Shown here: positions 1 through 12,134 of the stretch, piece by piece
Numbering within the stretch: position 1 is the first letter of the stretch
Layout: each line of letters opens with the position of its first letter
Assembly (NCBI GenBank): GCA_015657535.1
Contig: JADHZB010002041.1
Location: forward strand, 358 to 64,357
Source of the DNA: Nephromyces sp. MM_2019
Lineage: Eukaryota; Apicomplexa; Aconoidasida; Nephromycida
Length of the DNA: 64,000 bases
Reading direction: 5' to 3'
Translations under genes and position numbers: made by a program
Notes under the pieces: generated by a model
Told to the model about the DNA's origin: nothing
The model's input: only the letters and a program-made list of their open reading frames with translations
Databases searched by the model: none

Positions 1-138
1 ATTTTCATCATCTTCAAATAGATTTTCATCATCTTCAAATAGATTTTCATCATCTTCAAATAGATTTTCATCATCTTCAAATAGATTTTCATCATCTTCA
101 AGTAGATTTTCATCATCTTCAAGTAGATTTTCATCATC
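1..138. repeat. 21-bp tandem repeat, about 6.5 copies, open on the left
   Basis: Six full copies and a partial one are visible. The first four are identical. The two nearest the gene start carry an A-to-G change that swaps Phe for Leu on the minus strand. Near-identity suggests recent expansion. The array continues beyond the window. Confidence 0.95.
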
Positions 139-168
139 TCTAACTCGAATTTCGTGGTTTTTTTTCAT
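1..168 (-). CDS. N-terminus of a heptapeptide-repeat protein (partial, runs off window)
   Basis: Reading the minus strand from an ATG at 168-166, the frame is open for 56 codons to the window edge. It begins MKKNHEIRVRDDEN and then repeats Leu-Phe/Leu-Glu-Asp-Asp-Glu-Asn about every seven residues, so an acidic repeat region starts about ten residues in. An in-frame TAG at 177-175 lies just upstream of the ATG, which supports this start unless the segment is an internal exon. The DNA repeat unit is 21 bp, so each copy keeps the frame. The frame falls below common ORF length cut-offs. No family is recognised. Acidic repeats like this are common in apicomplexan proteins and tend to be disordered. 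The opposite strand of the repeat carries a stop in each unit in the matching frame. Confidence 0.5.
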   Translation of the reverse strand, partial: MKKNHEIRVRDDENLLEDDENLLEDDENLFEDDENLFEDDENLFEDDENLFEDDEN

Positions 169-653
169 TGATTGCTATAAATTTAAACTTATAAAATGCT
201 GGGACTAATTGTTGCATTTTAAAGTGTTATATAATTATGATGTTTGACCAATAACGTAAAAATCAAACGTGATTTCCGATACGCGCATTAATGTTATCGA
301 ATACGCTATATGTTGCGTTTTATGTGCTTATTTTAAAAGTAAGACTGCAAAACTAAGTAACTCTTAATCTGTTGTGTTAATGACTATAACAGGGTTATAT
401 ATGGATATCTATAGTGTATTTGTCTTTAAGTAATTCTAGTGTTGATTTATGCTGTAGTGTATACCATATGAGATGAAGGTAATTTACTAGAAATCCAAAG
501 TATGGTATAAGTTAGAAATTAAGGATGCTAACGTAATCAATCTTATGGCTACTTGCGTCGCGCTTGTGTGTGTGTTTGCAGTTGAATTAAAGACTTAAGA
601 AGACTAAAGCAGTGGATCTTATCACTAATGCTGCTTTGTGTATGTGTGTACAG
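169..653. other. Noncoding stretch, intergenic or intron
   Basis: No reading frame here resembles the kinase N-lobe or activation segment that should precede the exon at 654. It is AT-rich and ends in a TG-rich acceptor (gtatgtgtgtacag). It is either a long intron of the kinase or a true intergenic gap. Confidence 0.5.
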
Positions 654-3600
654 TATGGACTTGGGCCCCACTATGGCCTTGGAGTGGACGTCTGGAGTGC
701 AGGTTGTATACTGGCTGAGCTTGTATTAGGAAGGACCTTATTTAAAGGCACTCAAGATTTTGAGGTTCTCACTAGAATTACAAAAATATTGGGTACCCCC
801 ACTGAAGAAGAATGGACAAACTGCTCGTGGTGCTGTTGAATGCTTTGTTATGTGTGCGTGTGTTTGTAATTTTCTGTGTGTGTTTTTGCCTACTATATCT
901 CATTCCTTGGAAGCCTTTTTATGATTTTATCATTTTTCTTCTAGTTTATGTATTTGAGCTTTTTGGGCAAGCTGGAAGCTCGAATTACATGATTGCTGGG
1001 TTTGTATTGCTCAGGTAAAAATATGTGTGCGGTAGCTTTTTACTTGTTTTTTGTACTAAAAAGAATAGCCGTTCCTGCACAATAATATCCTTCCTTCCCT
1101 TTGTGACTCCATATGTGTTTATATTTGTGTAATGCCGATTTTTTGTTGCCTTCTCTAATTTCCACACTTTTTGGTCACAATTTATCCCCTTTTTAAGTAC
1201 TCCCTTCCACGTCTTCTTTGATGAAATGCCCCCAGAAAACTGCTTTTTTCTTCCATCTTCACTGTGTTCATTGATGTGTGTGGAAGCCGAAGTCATCATA
1301 CCCAACTAACCCCATCCTATGCTTATTCTTCAGTCTGAAATACTACCCTTACCACGATATGGACAACAGCCATTTCTTTAGGTGTGAAGACAGGATACAG
1401 CATTTGAATGCAGTCCTAGAAGGGAAGCTTGATGTACAAGGACTTGATCTGCTCTCCCGTATGCTCTGCTACAATCCTCATCTGCGAATCACTTCTGCTG
1501 CAGCCCTCTCTCATCCCTGGTAAGAACTAATGAGGGGTAGGTAAATGTGTGTGTGCTTATATTCTACCCTGAGAGTGCAAAAACCTTCCTAGAAATATCA
1601 TAGTGTATGTGTTGGCTGCTGAAAAGATCTCTTTCTCCTTTTTTGAGATATGAATTTGTGAGGTTTTTTATTTTAGGAAGGGAGGTAATTAAGGAGTAGC
1701 AGTGTGTGTGCATACATGACTTTCTACTCTGAAAGTGCAATATTCTTGAGAAATATCCTTGTGTTTTTTTTGTGGCCACTTTAGAAAGTTCTCCTTCGAC
1801 CTATCCATATTTCATCTATTTTTGCTCTCAAATTCCCTCTTCATGTTTCTTTCATCAGCAAAAATCCCTCTCTTTTCCGATTTTCTCCGCTTCTTCAGGT
1901 TTGAAGATTTAAACTTTGGTTTTCTCGATGGTTTGGGAGTGTACAACTGGTTTACTGAAATTATAAAGACTCGACTAGGCGAAGCCACTTTTGATGCGAT
2001 TGAGAATTGCGATAAAGGCTGTTTGAAGACGAGCGAGTTCGCCCATATCCTTTGCCAGAGACCCCCAAAGGACGGACTTTTGAACAGAATAAACTTGGCT
2101 TTCCAAAAGATTGGGGGTTACAAGAGTGGGGAGGGTTTAATTGGGGGGGTAATCATAAATTATAGAGATAACACTGCAGGAAATCTCTATACGCCTAATA
2201 ATCAGACTCTCAAAATTATAACTGATAATGACTTAGAAGAGGAGAATGAAGCTCTCCTTGATGACAATAGCGGCGAGAAGAAAGGTGTGGAAAGTTTCTG
2301 TTTGGTGTAGGAAATGCATAGGCTTACCAATTTATTTTGCGTTTTAATATGCTTTTTTTGAAGACTTTATATTTCATGCGAAATATGTGGGGTGTGTTGA
2401 GAGCTCTCGCTATCTTTGGTAGCATTTGGTGTATATTTCTATCGTTGCACGCTTAGTGGTGATTAAAATACCTTGAGTGTGCTGTGTGTTTGGATTTTTC
2501 CTGCTTCTTGAGGCGAAAAATCGCTCTTTCCTCTTGTATTTGAGATAAGACTTGCAAGCAGCTGAATAGTTTTGAAGTTCACTGCTAGTTATAATGCTTG
2601 ATGCGTTCTGTGTGATGATGATACCCATTTTTCACTGTTTCCTGGTGTTTATACTGATTATTTCATAAATGTTTGTAGAAACATCGCTGGATACGAACTG
2701 GAGTTTCCCTGCACTCTGGAAAGCGGTACCCAAACACTCACAGCTCAAAGTAGGTAGCATTGTTATACTGCAGCTGCTTTGTTGTGATGCCCATGAACTT
2801 TCTCTGAGAATGCATTCAGTTTGTGTGTGTATTCCCTTTTTTAATTTCCGATGTCTCTTTAACTTTACTGGGGCTGTGTCGTGATGCTCTCAAGCTTTCT
2901 TTTGATGCTACAAGCTCTTTTCCGGGTCATTTTTCCTATCCGTAAATGAAATTTGTCTTTGTGTACCTTCTAAAGCTATCAGTTAAAAATGCACGCACAA
3001 AGCGGCACAAATAAGCGAAGAGACGAATTTGCACACGTACAAAGCAACATATAAACAGGAACACACTAGCACACAATCCAGCACGCACACCACTCATCAC
3101 GCACTCCAGCGCACACTTGAGCGCACGAACTTGAGCGCGCACACTTGAGCACACGAACTTGAGCGCGCACACTTGAGCACACGAACTTGAGCGCGCACAC
3201 TTTAGCAGATGCACCACACCAACACACTCTTTAGCAGACGCACCGCAAGCACCACACCAACCCGCACGTTAGCACATACACCACCAAACATATTTCCTTA
3301 TATCTTTTTTAACCGCTAAATTTCTTGTTGATGCTTCTTTATAGCAGTACTATTGTAAGAATTGCTTTATGATATTTTTAGCCTGAAAAAGTTCTGTGCT
3401 TTGGTATATTTCTGGTGCCCGTGATGCTTATTTGCTTGAAGATTTAGCTGTACTTCATTGCTCACACTTTGCTGCACTTTTCACTCCTCTATACCAATTT
3501 CGACTCCACCTCACTACTGCTAATCCCCCTCCTCCGTTGCTTTGCGCCTATTTCCTATTGCACCTTCACCTTTTCATCAGAAGCAAGCATCCCCTTCTTT

Positions 3601-6192
3601 ATCCCCTTCTTCGCACACTACAAGTGTCTCTGGCGAAACTGAATCTGCTGTCTTTAACGGAATGCAACACACGGATAATTCTGCTGCTCTAGCAGTACCT
3701 CGGCGGTCGAACGGCCGTGAGGCTGTTAGAGTTGCAGAGAAGAGCGCACTTGGTATGGATTTTGTAATGAGGGATTCTGATCTTCCTATTAGTGATAAGA
3801 TACTTCTCCACGCGCAGGATGCCTTAAAAGGTATGAATATGCTATCAGAGGAGGTTCAGCCTACTAGACTGCAGGGAGAGAAGCGGAAAAAGAGCATCAT
3901 CAACAAGAAACTAAAGAAAGAGGAGAATGCACCATCTTCTAGGGATGGTGATGCGGTGGAAGGGGTTGTTTCACAAGAAATGAATCAAGATGATACACTA
4001 GCGTCCCAACGGTCCCAAAGTGGGGAGAGTACTACTGTGAAGGGAACCAGCACAGTCAAGCGAGTTGAATCACGGGTTGATACTCGTGCCAGAAAGGTGC
4101 AGAAACAAGGTCAGTGGACAGGCTGCAGGTAGAAGAGAGGCACACATGTACACATAGAGACAAAAACACACCTACGCAGGTACACACACTTGTAAAAAGG
4201 CATACTTATTCACACAGACCCGCGTACACGTAGAGTCACACACACTTGTAAAAAAAGACATGCTGACTCACACACACCTATATTCACAAAAGGCATGCTG
4301 AAGCTTAAGCGTATATTGAAAGGTGCAATCTATTAGTTTAGTTTTTGGGTAGTATTACCGCTGTGCATTGCATCATTAAGCATTTTTCTTGCAGTACATC
4401 TGTGTACTCTATATCGACTTGCTACATTTTTCGGCGATATTTTGAGTATCCTCCTGCACATGCGTTTTCTCTCAGCTGAGGGTGATGTTTGCCAAGTAGC
4501 TAATACGAAACAAAATCGTTTGCCACTTGATAAAGCAGTGGGAGCTTCATCAGTTAAGGATCTTGAAGGGGTTGATGCCAGCATAGTTGCTGCAAGTAGA
4601 CAGGAAAATCCTACCCTTTTGACTTCAAAAAAATCTCAACAAAGTTCTGTAGAACCCCTAGAAGGACCAACACAAGCCTCATCCGTAAGAAATTCTCTGC
4701 GAACAAAAAGAGGCTCAGTTTCTGAGATTAGTTTTGAATTCATCCAAACTGAAAGTTCCTCGTCAGGCCTAAACAGTAGCATTAGCGAGGGCATAAAATG
4801 CAATTCTGAGGAAGCTACCACCACACTTGCTGTTGATGTTGAGAATGTTGATGAAAAGTTGCTGACAGGTGACTCGCTCTTGGCTGAAAGAACTTCCAGA
4901 ACTTCCTCGACAAATTATGCGGCTAGGAGGCTCTCTGGCGGGAGTGCCGCTACAACTATGTTAACCAGATCTTCTGCAGCTCAGCAGCATAGAATCCGGT
5001 GCAGTAAGCTAAGGGATATGGTGGTGTGGGGCTATATTATATTGTTGGTTATTTTTCAATTTGTTTTCAAGCATAAAGTGGTGTGTGCTATTTTCGAATT
5101 TCATCTAACACACATGCAATCATTGCACGATTAGTGGCGTTTTTAGCAAATAATAACAAATCAAATTCTGTACCCCAATATTTACTATTGTGAAAAGTTT
5201 GGTGGTTAATATTGTATCTGTCAATTTTTTTTGCTCATCAATTGTGTGGGCTGTGAGGCAGTCCCGCATTGAGCTGGAAAAAATTTGGCAATATTTTTAA
5301 ACGTGTGCGCGCGTGAACCAATCGATATATTTGCGGGAGTGGAAATCAGCCTTTCAGTCATAAATGGTACTGTTTCGAAACTGTACTTGTGATGGCAGTT
5401 CTTTGGGAAAAGTGATTTTTTTTTGGAGAAAAGAAAGAAGGAAAAGAAGACGAAGAAGAAGAAAATATCTTATATAATATACATGGCAGTTTGCTAGTTT
5501 GTATACGTTTACTAGAATTGGATCTGCTAAATATAAATTAGCACTTTTGAGTTATGGAGGAGATATGTTGGTGATATGATTTATGATAAATTTGCCAATT
5601 CTGTTCATTTTATTTTAGTGAGACAAAATGCGAGATTGGTGAATTACTATAGCTTGTTTCTCTGCATGTTTGATGTCTACCTGCTGTGACTAATTTGGTA
5701 CTTGTGTGTGCGATTGAATTTCCTTGAAAGTTGCTAGGAACACACAATGTGCGTGTATTGTCTGCCGGTTTTTTTTTTTTGTAAAATTTCGCCATGCTGA
5801 TATTCCTACTCTTTCACAGCACCTCCAATGAAGCAAGCTCTATCCTCATCATGTGTGTGTTTATGCTACTAAAGACGGGTCTCCTTTTTTTTGCTCCCCG
5901 TTTTTCAGACCCCCGTAGTACCTACAACATTCCGCCACATACACTTGAATATGAGCCTCTTTTGGATAGTAATGAGGATTTACCTGCTTCTTGTTCAACA
6001 CGTAGAGGTGGCAGTAATCAAGAAGCTGTAGGCAGCGTTATGCCCTCGAGATCTGGGATGACAATGAGGCGCTCAAGCTCCACTGCGGCAAGCAGGGCTG
6101 TGAAAGTGTCTACCAAGGAAAAGACGCTGATGTCAAAGTTTTCTCAGATTGCAAAGAGTAACATGCTCTACGATGGAAGAGGAACGCAGTAG
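654..6192 (+). CDS. CDK7-like (CMGC) protein kinase, C-terminal lobe plus long tail; N-lobe not in window
   Basis: Modelled exons: 654-826, 1334-1519, 1899-2284, 2679-2753, 3581-4109, 4476-5003, 5909-6192 (TAG). Exon 1 reads YGLGVDVWSAGCILAEL and later ILGTPTEEEW. This is the CMGC subdomain IX block with its DxWSxGCIxAEL motif, closest to CDK7 as I know the family. Exon 2 gives GLDLLSRMLCYNPHLRIT and ends in HPW. Its last codon is completed by exon 3 (W-F), which is strong evidence for the splice. The tail of roughly 500 residues is rich in Ser, Lys and Glu, and a KRKK/NKKLKK cluster near 3890-3930 looks like a nuclear signal. Phases match at every join except 2753 to 3581, where a small exon or another donor (for example near 2817) is needed. 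Donor 826 could instead be 829. HRD, DFG and the ATP site are absent from the window. CDK7 kinases activate other CDKs and phosphorylate RNA polymerase II; the assignment to CDK7 rather than another CDK is moderate. The tail could in principle be a separate gene. Confidence 0.75.
3113..3203. repeat. 28-bp tandem repeat, 3.25 copies
   Basis: Copies at 3113-3140, 3141-3168 and 3169-3196, then a partial. Copies two and three are identical; copy one differs at one base. It sits in a CA-rich intron of the kinase gene and is followed by degenerate CACCACACCAA-type sequence to about 3290. Confidence 0.9.
5398..5466 (+). other. Purine-rich intronic tract
   Basis: A T-run followed by about 50 bases of almost pure A/G (GAAGAAG-type) inside the intron 5004-5908 of the kinase gene. 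It resembles a splicing-enhancer-like tract, but no exon with splice sites is visible here. Confidence 0.4.
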
Positions 6193-9130
6193 CCTTTTGC
6201 TATCTTTTACAGAGTTTATGTTTGTTCTTTGTGGGATTATTATCTAGTTACGTTTGCTATCAATTTTTTTGGTGAAATACTGTGGTTATGTATACCTAGA
6301 GTTTCTTTGTATTACCTGCTGGCTTTTCTGCACTTTCACAGGAATGCGTTTACTGTTTGATGAGATGAGCTTGCGTGTTAAGCGAATGCTGGTTTTTATG
6401 AGCTTGCTATTCTGAAATTGTTTGTTGCTCACTGGTTTTAAGAGCTGCGAGTGATCATTCTATGATTCTGCGATTTTCTTTTGGTTTATCGCTGTCTTTT
6501 GCTCATTAATTCATACATTCTAATTAAATTTTGTAATTATAGTATAGCACATCTCTCTAGTCCTTTTGAGTGGCATCATTTCTGAATTTTGTATGTTCGT
6601 AACATTTTTATTTAACTTATGCGGTGGGTTCATATTGTTGAAGCGCTTTCCACTTACGCTGCAGTACGATGTTCAGCTCTGGTAGCAAGCTTTTACTCGG
6701 AATATATGTTTGTGATTTGTGCAATTATGTGCATCATGATACATTTGATGAGGTATTTTTGCCTTTGCGGTATCTTGTGTCTGATATGTGAGGCAGAAAT
6801 CTATGCTTGTGTAACTTTGTGTCTGGGGTCTATTTAGTAATATGCGTATGATACCTTATAGAATGCGCTGCCAGTGTGGACTGCCCCTTGCGGAATGCAT
6901 TTCATTTCCCCCCCGGGAGAGCTGTTTGCGCTTGTGTTTTAATATTTTCTTTTTATATGATTCAAAAAGGACTTCTTGTGCCTCGATGGCCATCATCCTA
7001 GCATCTGCTGCGAAGTTATACACATGTGTGCTACTTCAAGCGCCGAATAGGCATACTAATCGGTATCGGAGCACTATGTTTTGAGTGCTAGGCGAAGATC
7101 CAAGATGATTTGCAACATCCTATATTTTTTACAGTGTGTTTAAGTTCATACTTTGGATTGGCTTTAGCTGTGCCAGCCAAGAATTATGCATATTTAAGGT
7201 ATAATTTTTTTCCCCTTGAGATTCAGCTTGCGGGCTTACACACCGTGTTATCACCTTTTTGCTGCGTGTAGCCATTTGTGCATAATTTTAGAGCGCTATA
7301 TACCGAGCAGGATCTCGTTGGTTCGGCATCGTGGTAGCCTAATTGTGCATAGTTGTCTTTGCCTTTGTGATTTTTTATATGTTCGTGATCCTTGTCACGT
7401 GTAGGTAACACCATTGCTTGCATGCCAGCAAAGCGCGTTTTAAGCGTTACTAATCTAGTTGCATTACTAAGAAAATGCTTTCGAAGCCATATTCATGTTT
7501 TCTAACGCATTTTTTTCCGGTTGGAACTTGTTTTTGAAGCCGAAGAGGAAATTAGGGAAGTACTGATTGTTTCACCAAAAATGTTCTGAATTCAATTTCA
7601 GCCTGCTCATCATGAAACTGCGGACTGCCAACTGCTGCGAAGCTAGTATTTAACTATACTGCGACTCTGATGAATGTGAGAATAGTCAGGTGGCTGTGTA
7701 AAGTATACCTAAATTAGCCTAGTCGATTGGAATCAATATCCAATAATAAGCTTTGGAATCATATTCTAGTGGTTTGCAGCCCAAAAGGTTGGATTCCTTC
7801 CTCAATTATCTTCCTCAGCAGTACTCATTACTCCTTGTTCTCTTTATCAGACTGATGGGGTATTGTTATTCATCTATGACTCTTATTAGAAGCCATACTA
7901 GATTGCACTACCCCTGATACCATGGTTTAAGGCTATGGTTGTTTCCGAATGAATTAATTTAACTGTGAGAAGTCTCTGGAGTCTTGAATGCCTTCATTAG
8001 TTGGAGTATGCCCATTTTTTTAAGGTTAACGTGATATCTTTAGCACTATATTACAATGGAACTAAGCAGGTTCTGAAAGTATTATGATAAAGATTCGTAC
8101 ACTAACAACGCGGCTACATCAAAAGCTGACTAAATGTCAAAATATAGCAGCTTGCTTTTTCTATAGCATACAGGCTGCTGTGCTGCAGAATGTGCTAAGA
8201 ACAATTTTTTTGCTTTCATTAAATACCAGTATACGCCTGAAGGAAATCATTTGCCCTAATTTCCCCAGTATCCGGAAGTATGAGGAATTTTTTCCTGCAG
8301 CAAATATTTCCAATGAGCAGTCTCCGATTATACGCGTATCTCGCTAGATTCTGTGGTGGCCGTGCTACGTTGGAAATTCTGCGTATGCTCGTCTAGCAAC
8401 TTCCAAAAATACTTGCCTTAGCCATATACTTGGTGATGTGCGGTTTCACTGGCTGTAAATCATCGAAACACTATACCTAAATTGGGTTGTACCAACAATA
8501 GTATCCGTTCGTTGATGTGTTACTGAGCATCAGACTGGCACTTGCTGGTAGGAACTTTGAATTCATGTAGGAGACTGTCACTTAGATTATGTAATTCCAC
8601 ATTGGGTCACTCAATGAAGGATTTAACATCCTTTTGGCAAATAAAAGTATCATATCGGACTTTTAGAAGCCTTCGTAAAACTTTTGGCGCAAGGAGTGCA
8701 GGGTTCTATTCTGCAGGCTGGATGTTTTTGTGCAGTCACGTCCGTGAGATATACAAACCACTGGGAATCCATACATCACGCAGCTGACCACAAAATTTCC
8801 TTGGGAGCCGTCTAGGTAATTTTTTTCAGGGCTTGGGCCGCGTGTCATGCCAAGGTTTCGCTAAAACTAAAGGCTCCTTTGTTCCCAGTGGGTTTTCCCT
8901 TACTTCCGCCAGTTCTACCAGCTGCTGCCTTATTTAAGCTGCGCTGCGATCGCTCTAACGCTTAATTCACTTATCTTCAAGGTTGCTTTCAATCACACCC
9001 TTATATATGAAGTGGTCAATAGAAACTGTATTCTGGTGGGATTCGTATGCGTAGGTATAAACGTGCTAGAGCTAGTAACACAATTGGTATGGCAACGGAT
9101 TAGATATAATAGTGCACTATATATTCTCAC

Positions 9131-9161
9131 AAGAGCATTAGAAAGCCCGTATAATGCTCTT
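9131..9161. repeat. Perfect hairpin, 10-bp stem
   Basis: Arms 9131-9140 (aagagcatta) and 9152-9161 are exact inverse complements with an 11-nt loop. It lies 36 bp from a second, longer hairpin. Confidence 0.8.
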
Positions 9162-9197
9162 CAGAGCAGCTACTAAAAAATAAGGAATTGGTATTCT

Positions 9198-9239
9198 ATA
9201 TCTTGCTTCCGCGCATTGCAGTGTGTGGAAGCAAGATAT
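9198..9239. repeat. Perfect hairpin, 13-bp stem
   Basis: Arms 9198-9210 (atatcttgcttcc) and 9227-9239 are exact inverse complements around a 16-nt loop. No gene surrounds it. It could fold as RNA or be a relic of a short inverted-repeat element; no target-site duplication is evident. Confidence 0.85.
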
Positions 9240-10344
9240 TTACTGTCTCCTGTGTAATTGTAAAGGCAGGCTATTTAATGAATGCAGTCACACCGAACAG
9301 CAATAGCGGCAGCTCATCATTGTAGCCCTCAGTAACGATACCGGAACAGCCATGTTCGATTAGCCCTTATTTCAGCGACTCGCTAATGAGGATGTAGTGG
9401 CGATTACTTTTCGGCAATACATGGATGACTTTCGGACGGACCTAACGATGTCCTGTCTGCTTATGCCGTTGGTCAGTCAAATGATCTTCATCACAAGCAG
9501 GGTGAGGCGAGTCCCATCCACATGCCCATGCACCAAAGGGAGAATAAAGCCGTGCATCAGCACGCCAAGCGCCTTTGCATGCATAATGAGCCTCCATCAC
9601 AATTCCTTCTTGAACATCTCTAGTGACCAAACGGCAAAATGGAACAAGACGTAGGGTTAAATCTATTACAGCAATGTAGCCTAAGCAAACCTCGAACTGA
9701 GTCTAGTAAATAGCCTGAGCTGAAGACAGCATGCTGAAAAGACTGAGCATATTCGCTTTACTTAACAGTCACACACAGAGAAACTTCGGTTGACAGATTC
9801 AAACACACACATGAAATAACGGGGGCGTCACGGAAGCCTGTGCTCTACACTACTGAGAGAAGTCAACCCATAATAGCGTATTACCTCTTAGAGTGCCTTC
9901 GCAGTGAAATAGACTGCACACCACATGTTCATAAGCCACACAACAGAGACAGGTAACGTAAATTCAACAAAATCATTACCTTCTGCTGGTATATTGCTTG
10001 TAGTATCTCTCAATGTATTATTAAGAACACCTCACCCCTTATGGAGGTAACAAAGAAGTACACTGCATGGCAAATGAAGCTCTTGCCTTGATGGTTCCGT
10101 GTGCTAGTCGGGAGCGGATAGCACGTATAATCCCTGGGGACTGGTGTCGCTAAGCTTGTACATATAGTATGCGCTGTTCCATGCACCAAAGATTTATAAC
10201 TGAAAATACCGGCCAAATACACATGTATGAGAAGGCGCAAACACAAGGGTTCATCCAACTAGCCGGTGCTACAGAGCTGCAGTGCACGCAGATGCGCTCA
10301 AAAGTTACTTGAGCAAGAGTGCAGGAATCGAAGAAATGGATTAC

Positions 10345-10704
10345 CGCGTGGAAATTCAAGGTTCCAATGAGGCCACGCACGAAATGCCAACTTTTTCTAT
10401 CTAATTGCATCAACCGTCAATTCATATACGATTTTGTGCTTCACTTACTAGGGCCCACCCTGTATTCCAGGAGGTGGAAAACAGAAATATGGTACATTAC
10501 AGAAGTTTTGTACGGCCACTGCGCTAGATGCGAAGTCAAAGAAGGTGTAGCTTTGTTTTTAGCGCAAAAATTTCTGCAATTTTTTAGAAGAAATTTGACA
10601 GTTTGCTGAGTTTTCGTTTGCGAAATGCTTATCCTCCTGCCGTGAATTTGGCTGCCTTGTATAGTATCAACCGTTATTGTGGCTAACTGCTTTGGCATTC
10701 TTTT
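10345..10704 (-). CDS. Candidate two-exon segment of an unrecognised gene
   Basis: Exon 10449-10704 follows an acceptor (gcgccag) and ends at a canonical GTAAGT donor in phase 1. It is open for 85 codons. Exon 10345-10400 starts after attag with two bases that complete the codon and ends at GTAATC in phase 0. The joined product is basic and Ser/Thr/Gln-rich, then continues RKSWHFVRGLIGTLNFHA. No family is recognised. Matching phase and a strong donor support it, but open frames of this length occur by chance in this window, and the flanking exons were not found. Confidence 0.35.
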
Positions 10705-12134
10705 CTGGCGCATGAAATTTAAGTTTGTGCAGGAAGTAAAGAGGAGACACTTGTCACTGCGAGTTCCTAAAGCAATTTATCCGTAGTAATCTGGTTCTGA
10801 AATTCTGATTAAATAAAGGAAATTGGTATCTTGCAATACTCAGAATGTCATCAAGCATCTTTTCAGGTCTACAGCTGAGCAAGCAGAGGGTAAGCATCGC
10901 AAAAAGGGTAACCAATCATGTCGATGAAAAGAAAGGAGTGCTTCATTTTTTTTTTATAGCAACGCAGTATCTTGTCCCTATTATTACACGGCCGAATTTG
11001 GAAGTATTGGAAGTCACCTTGCAAATGCATACAAAGTCCCCAATATCAACTACTTTCTCCCAAACACAAAGTATTCATGAAATGTAGATAGGAGTTGCAT
11101 CAACAGAGTAGCCTGCTTCCAAGATATGAGGACCCGCTTTGATAACTGGACAAAAGTTATAATTTTGTCTTGGGGAACAAGGGTTGCTCTGTAGCATCAC
11201 CCATGCATCCCCGGAGGGCACTGTTTACGATCAAAGTGTTAGAATTAAGTCTTCTAAAAAATTAATGCCATAAGTTAGCAGCTAAGATTTGAAGGTGCTA
11301 ATGAATAATGTGAAAGAGAGAGAATACAGCATAGCGGCACAAGGGTGGTGAATAAAAAACGTGGAGAACTTCGCAAACATCTAGAATACTAGCTAGCAAT
11401 AGGGAAAAAAAGAAAACAACAGGTGTAAATATGCTTGTGCACTTGGGGTAGGCACATGTTGTACGGTGAATATTCTTGCTTTGAGAACCAAGCTGTAGGG
11501 ACGAAATACTTACAGTTGAATTATGAATGGAGAAGTATACCTTTCATAAGAATTCAGGGTAATTGGGGATCACCGGGTTCATACACTTCGCTCGCCGGTG
11601 GAAAGTGTCATAGGCCCGCTATGTCGCATAAATGTGCGCAAAACAACAGAACTTGCTGAATTTTGACTCTAATCTGATGGCTTACTACACATGAATGTAT
11701 CATACGTGGAGCTACTGCGTTTCATAATTTTTGCCAATCAGAAACATGTCAAAAGCATCTCACAAATTTTCTTAGGAAAGCCTTTCAAACTTACCAAAAC
11801 TGCTTTCTAGCTCCGAGAATAAGCACAAAGCTTTAGCAAAATGCATCTAGAAGTTGCTTTTAAGAGCAGCATAACCAGGCTATAGGCCCGAAAACTACTA
11901 ATCTGAATGGAAATGTAATAAAAAATGCGCCCCAAAGCCTAAATTTCGGTTAATATTTGCTGACGTTACTTCAGCTTGCCGAGGCATACTTTTTTGTGAA
12001 TTATTCCCCTGTAATTTCTTCAGCTGGAAACTCAAACATTAAGTTACGAATAGTGAATTGCATCTGACATCGCTAAGAGAAAGGCTTTTGGGTCTAGAAA
12101 GCGAACTTTTCATCTGTTGCTCCTATTTTCGAAT
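10705..12134. other. No gene seen
   Basis: Short open frames only, none with convincing splice sites or motifs. It probably contains the 5' flank, and possibly a leader exon, of the calmodulin-like gene. Confidence 0.4.

Larger units (their letters stand above)
6193..10344. other. Region with no confident gene
   Basis: About 4 kb after the kinase stop with only short open frames at the density expected by chance. The first kilobase keeps some TG-rich sequence, as a 3' flank would. On the minus strand a frame from about 8863 down (after a ctttagttttag acceptor) reads protein-like for about 45 codons and could be an exon of the candidate gene at 10345-10704, but no firm donor was found. Two perfect hairpins are listed separately. 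Confidence 0.4.

Noticed and set aside
812..1018. 68-residue frame with a hydrophobic, Cys/Val-rich product
   Set aside because: It lies in the TG-rich first modelled intron of the kinase; the hydrophobicity comes from GTGTGT repeats.
2936..3217. 93-residue minus-strand frame with a repeated CALKFVCSSVRAQ-like pattern
   Set aside because: It is the translation of the 28-bp repeat and CA-rich intron sequence, on the strand opposite the kinase gene.
9370..9654. Plus-strand frame containing QYMDDF (reverse-transcriptase-like YxDD) and an overlapping minus-strand frame with FILPLVHGHVDG
   Set aside because: Both strands are open by composition. The YMDD match has no other reverse-transcriptase motif around it, and the minus frame is broken by stops. 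No retroelement structure was seen.
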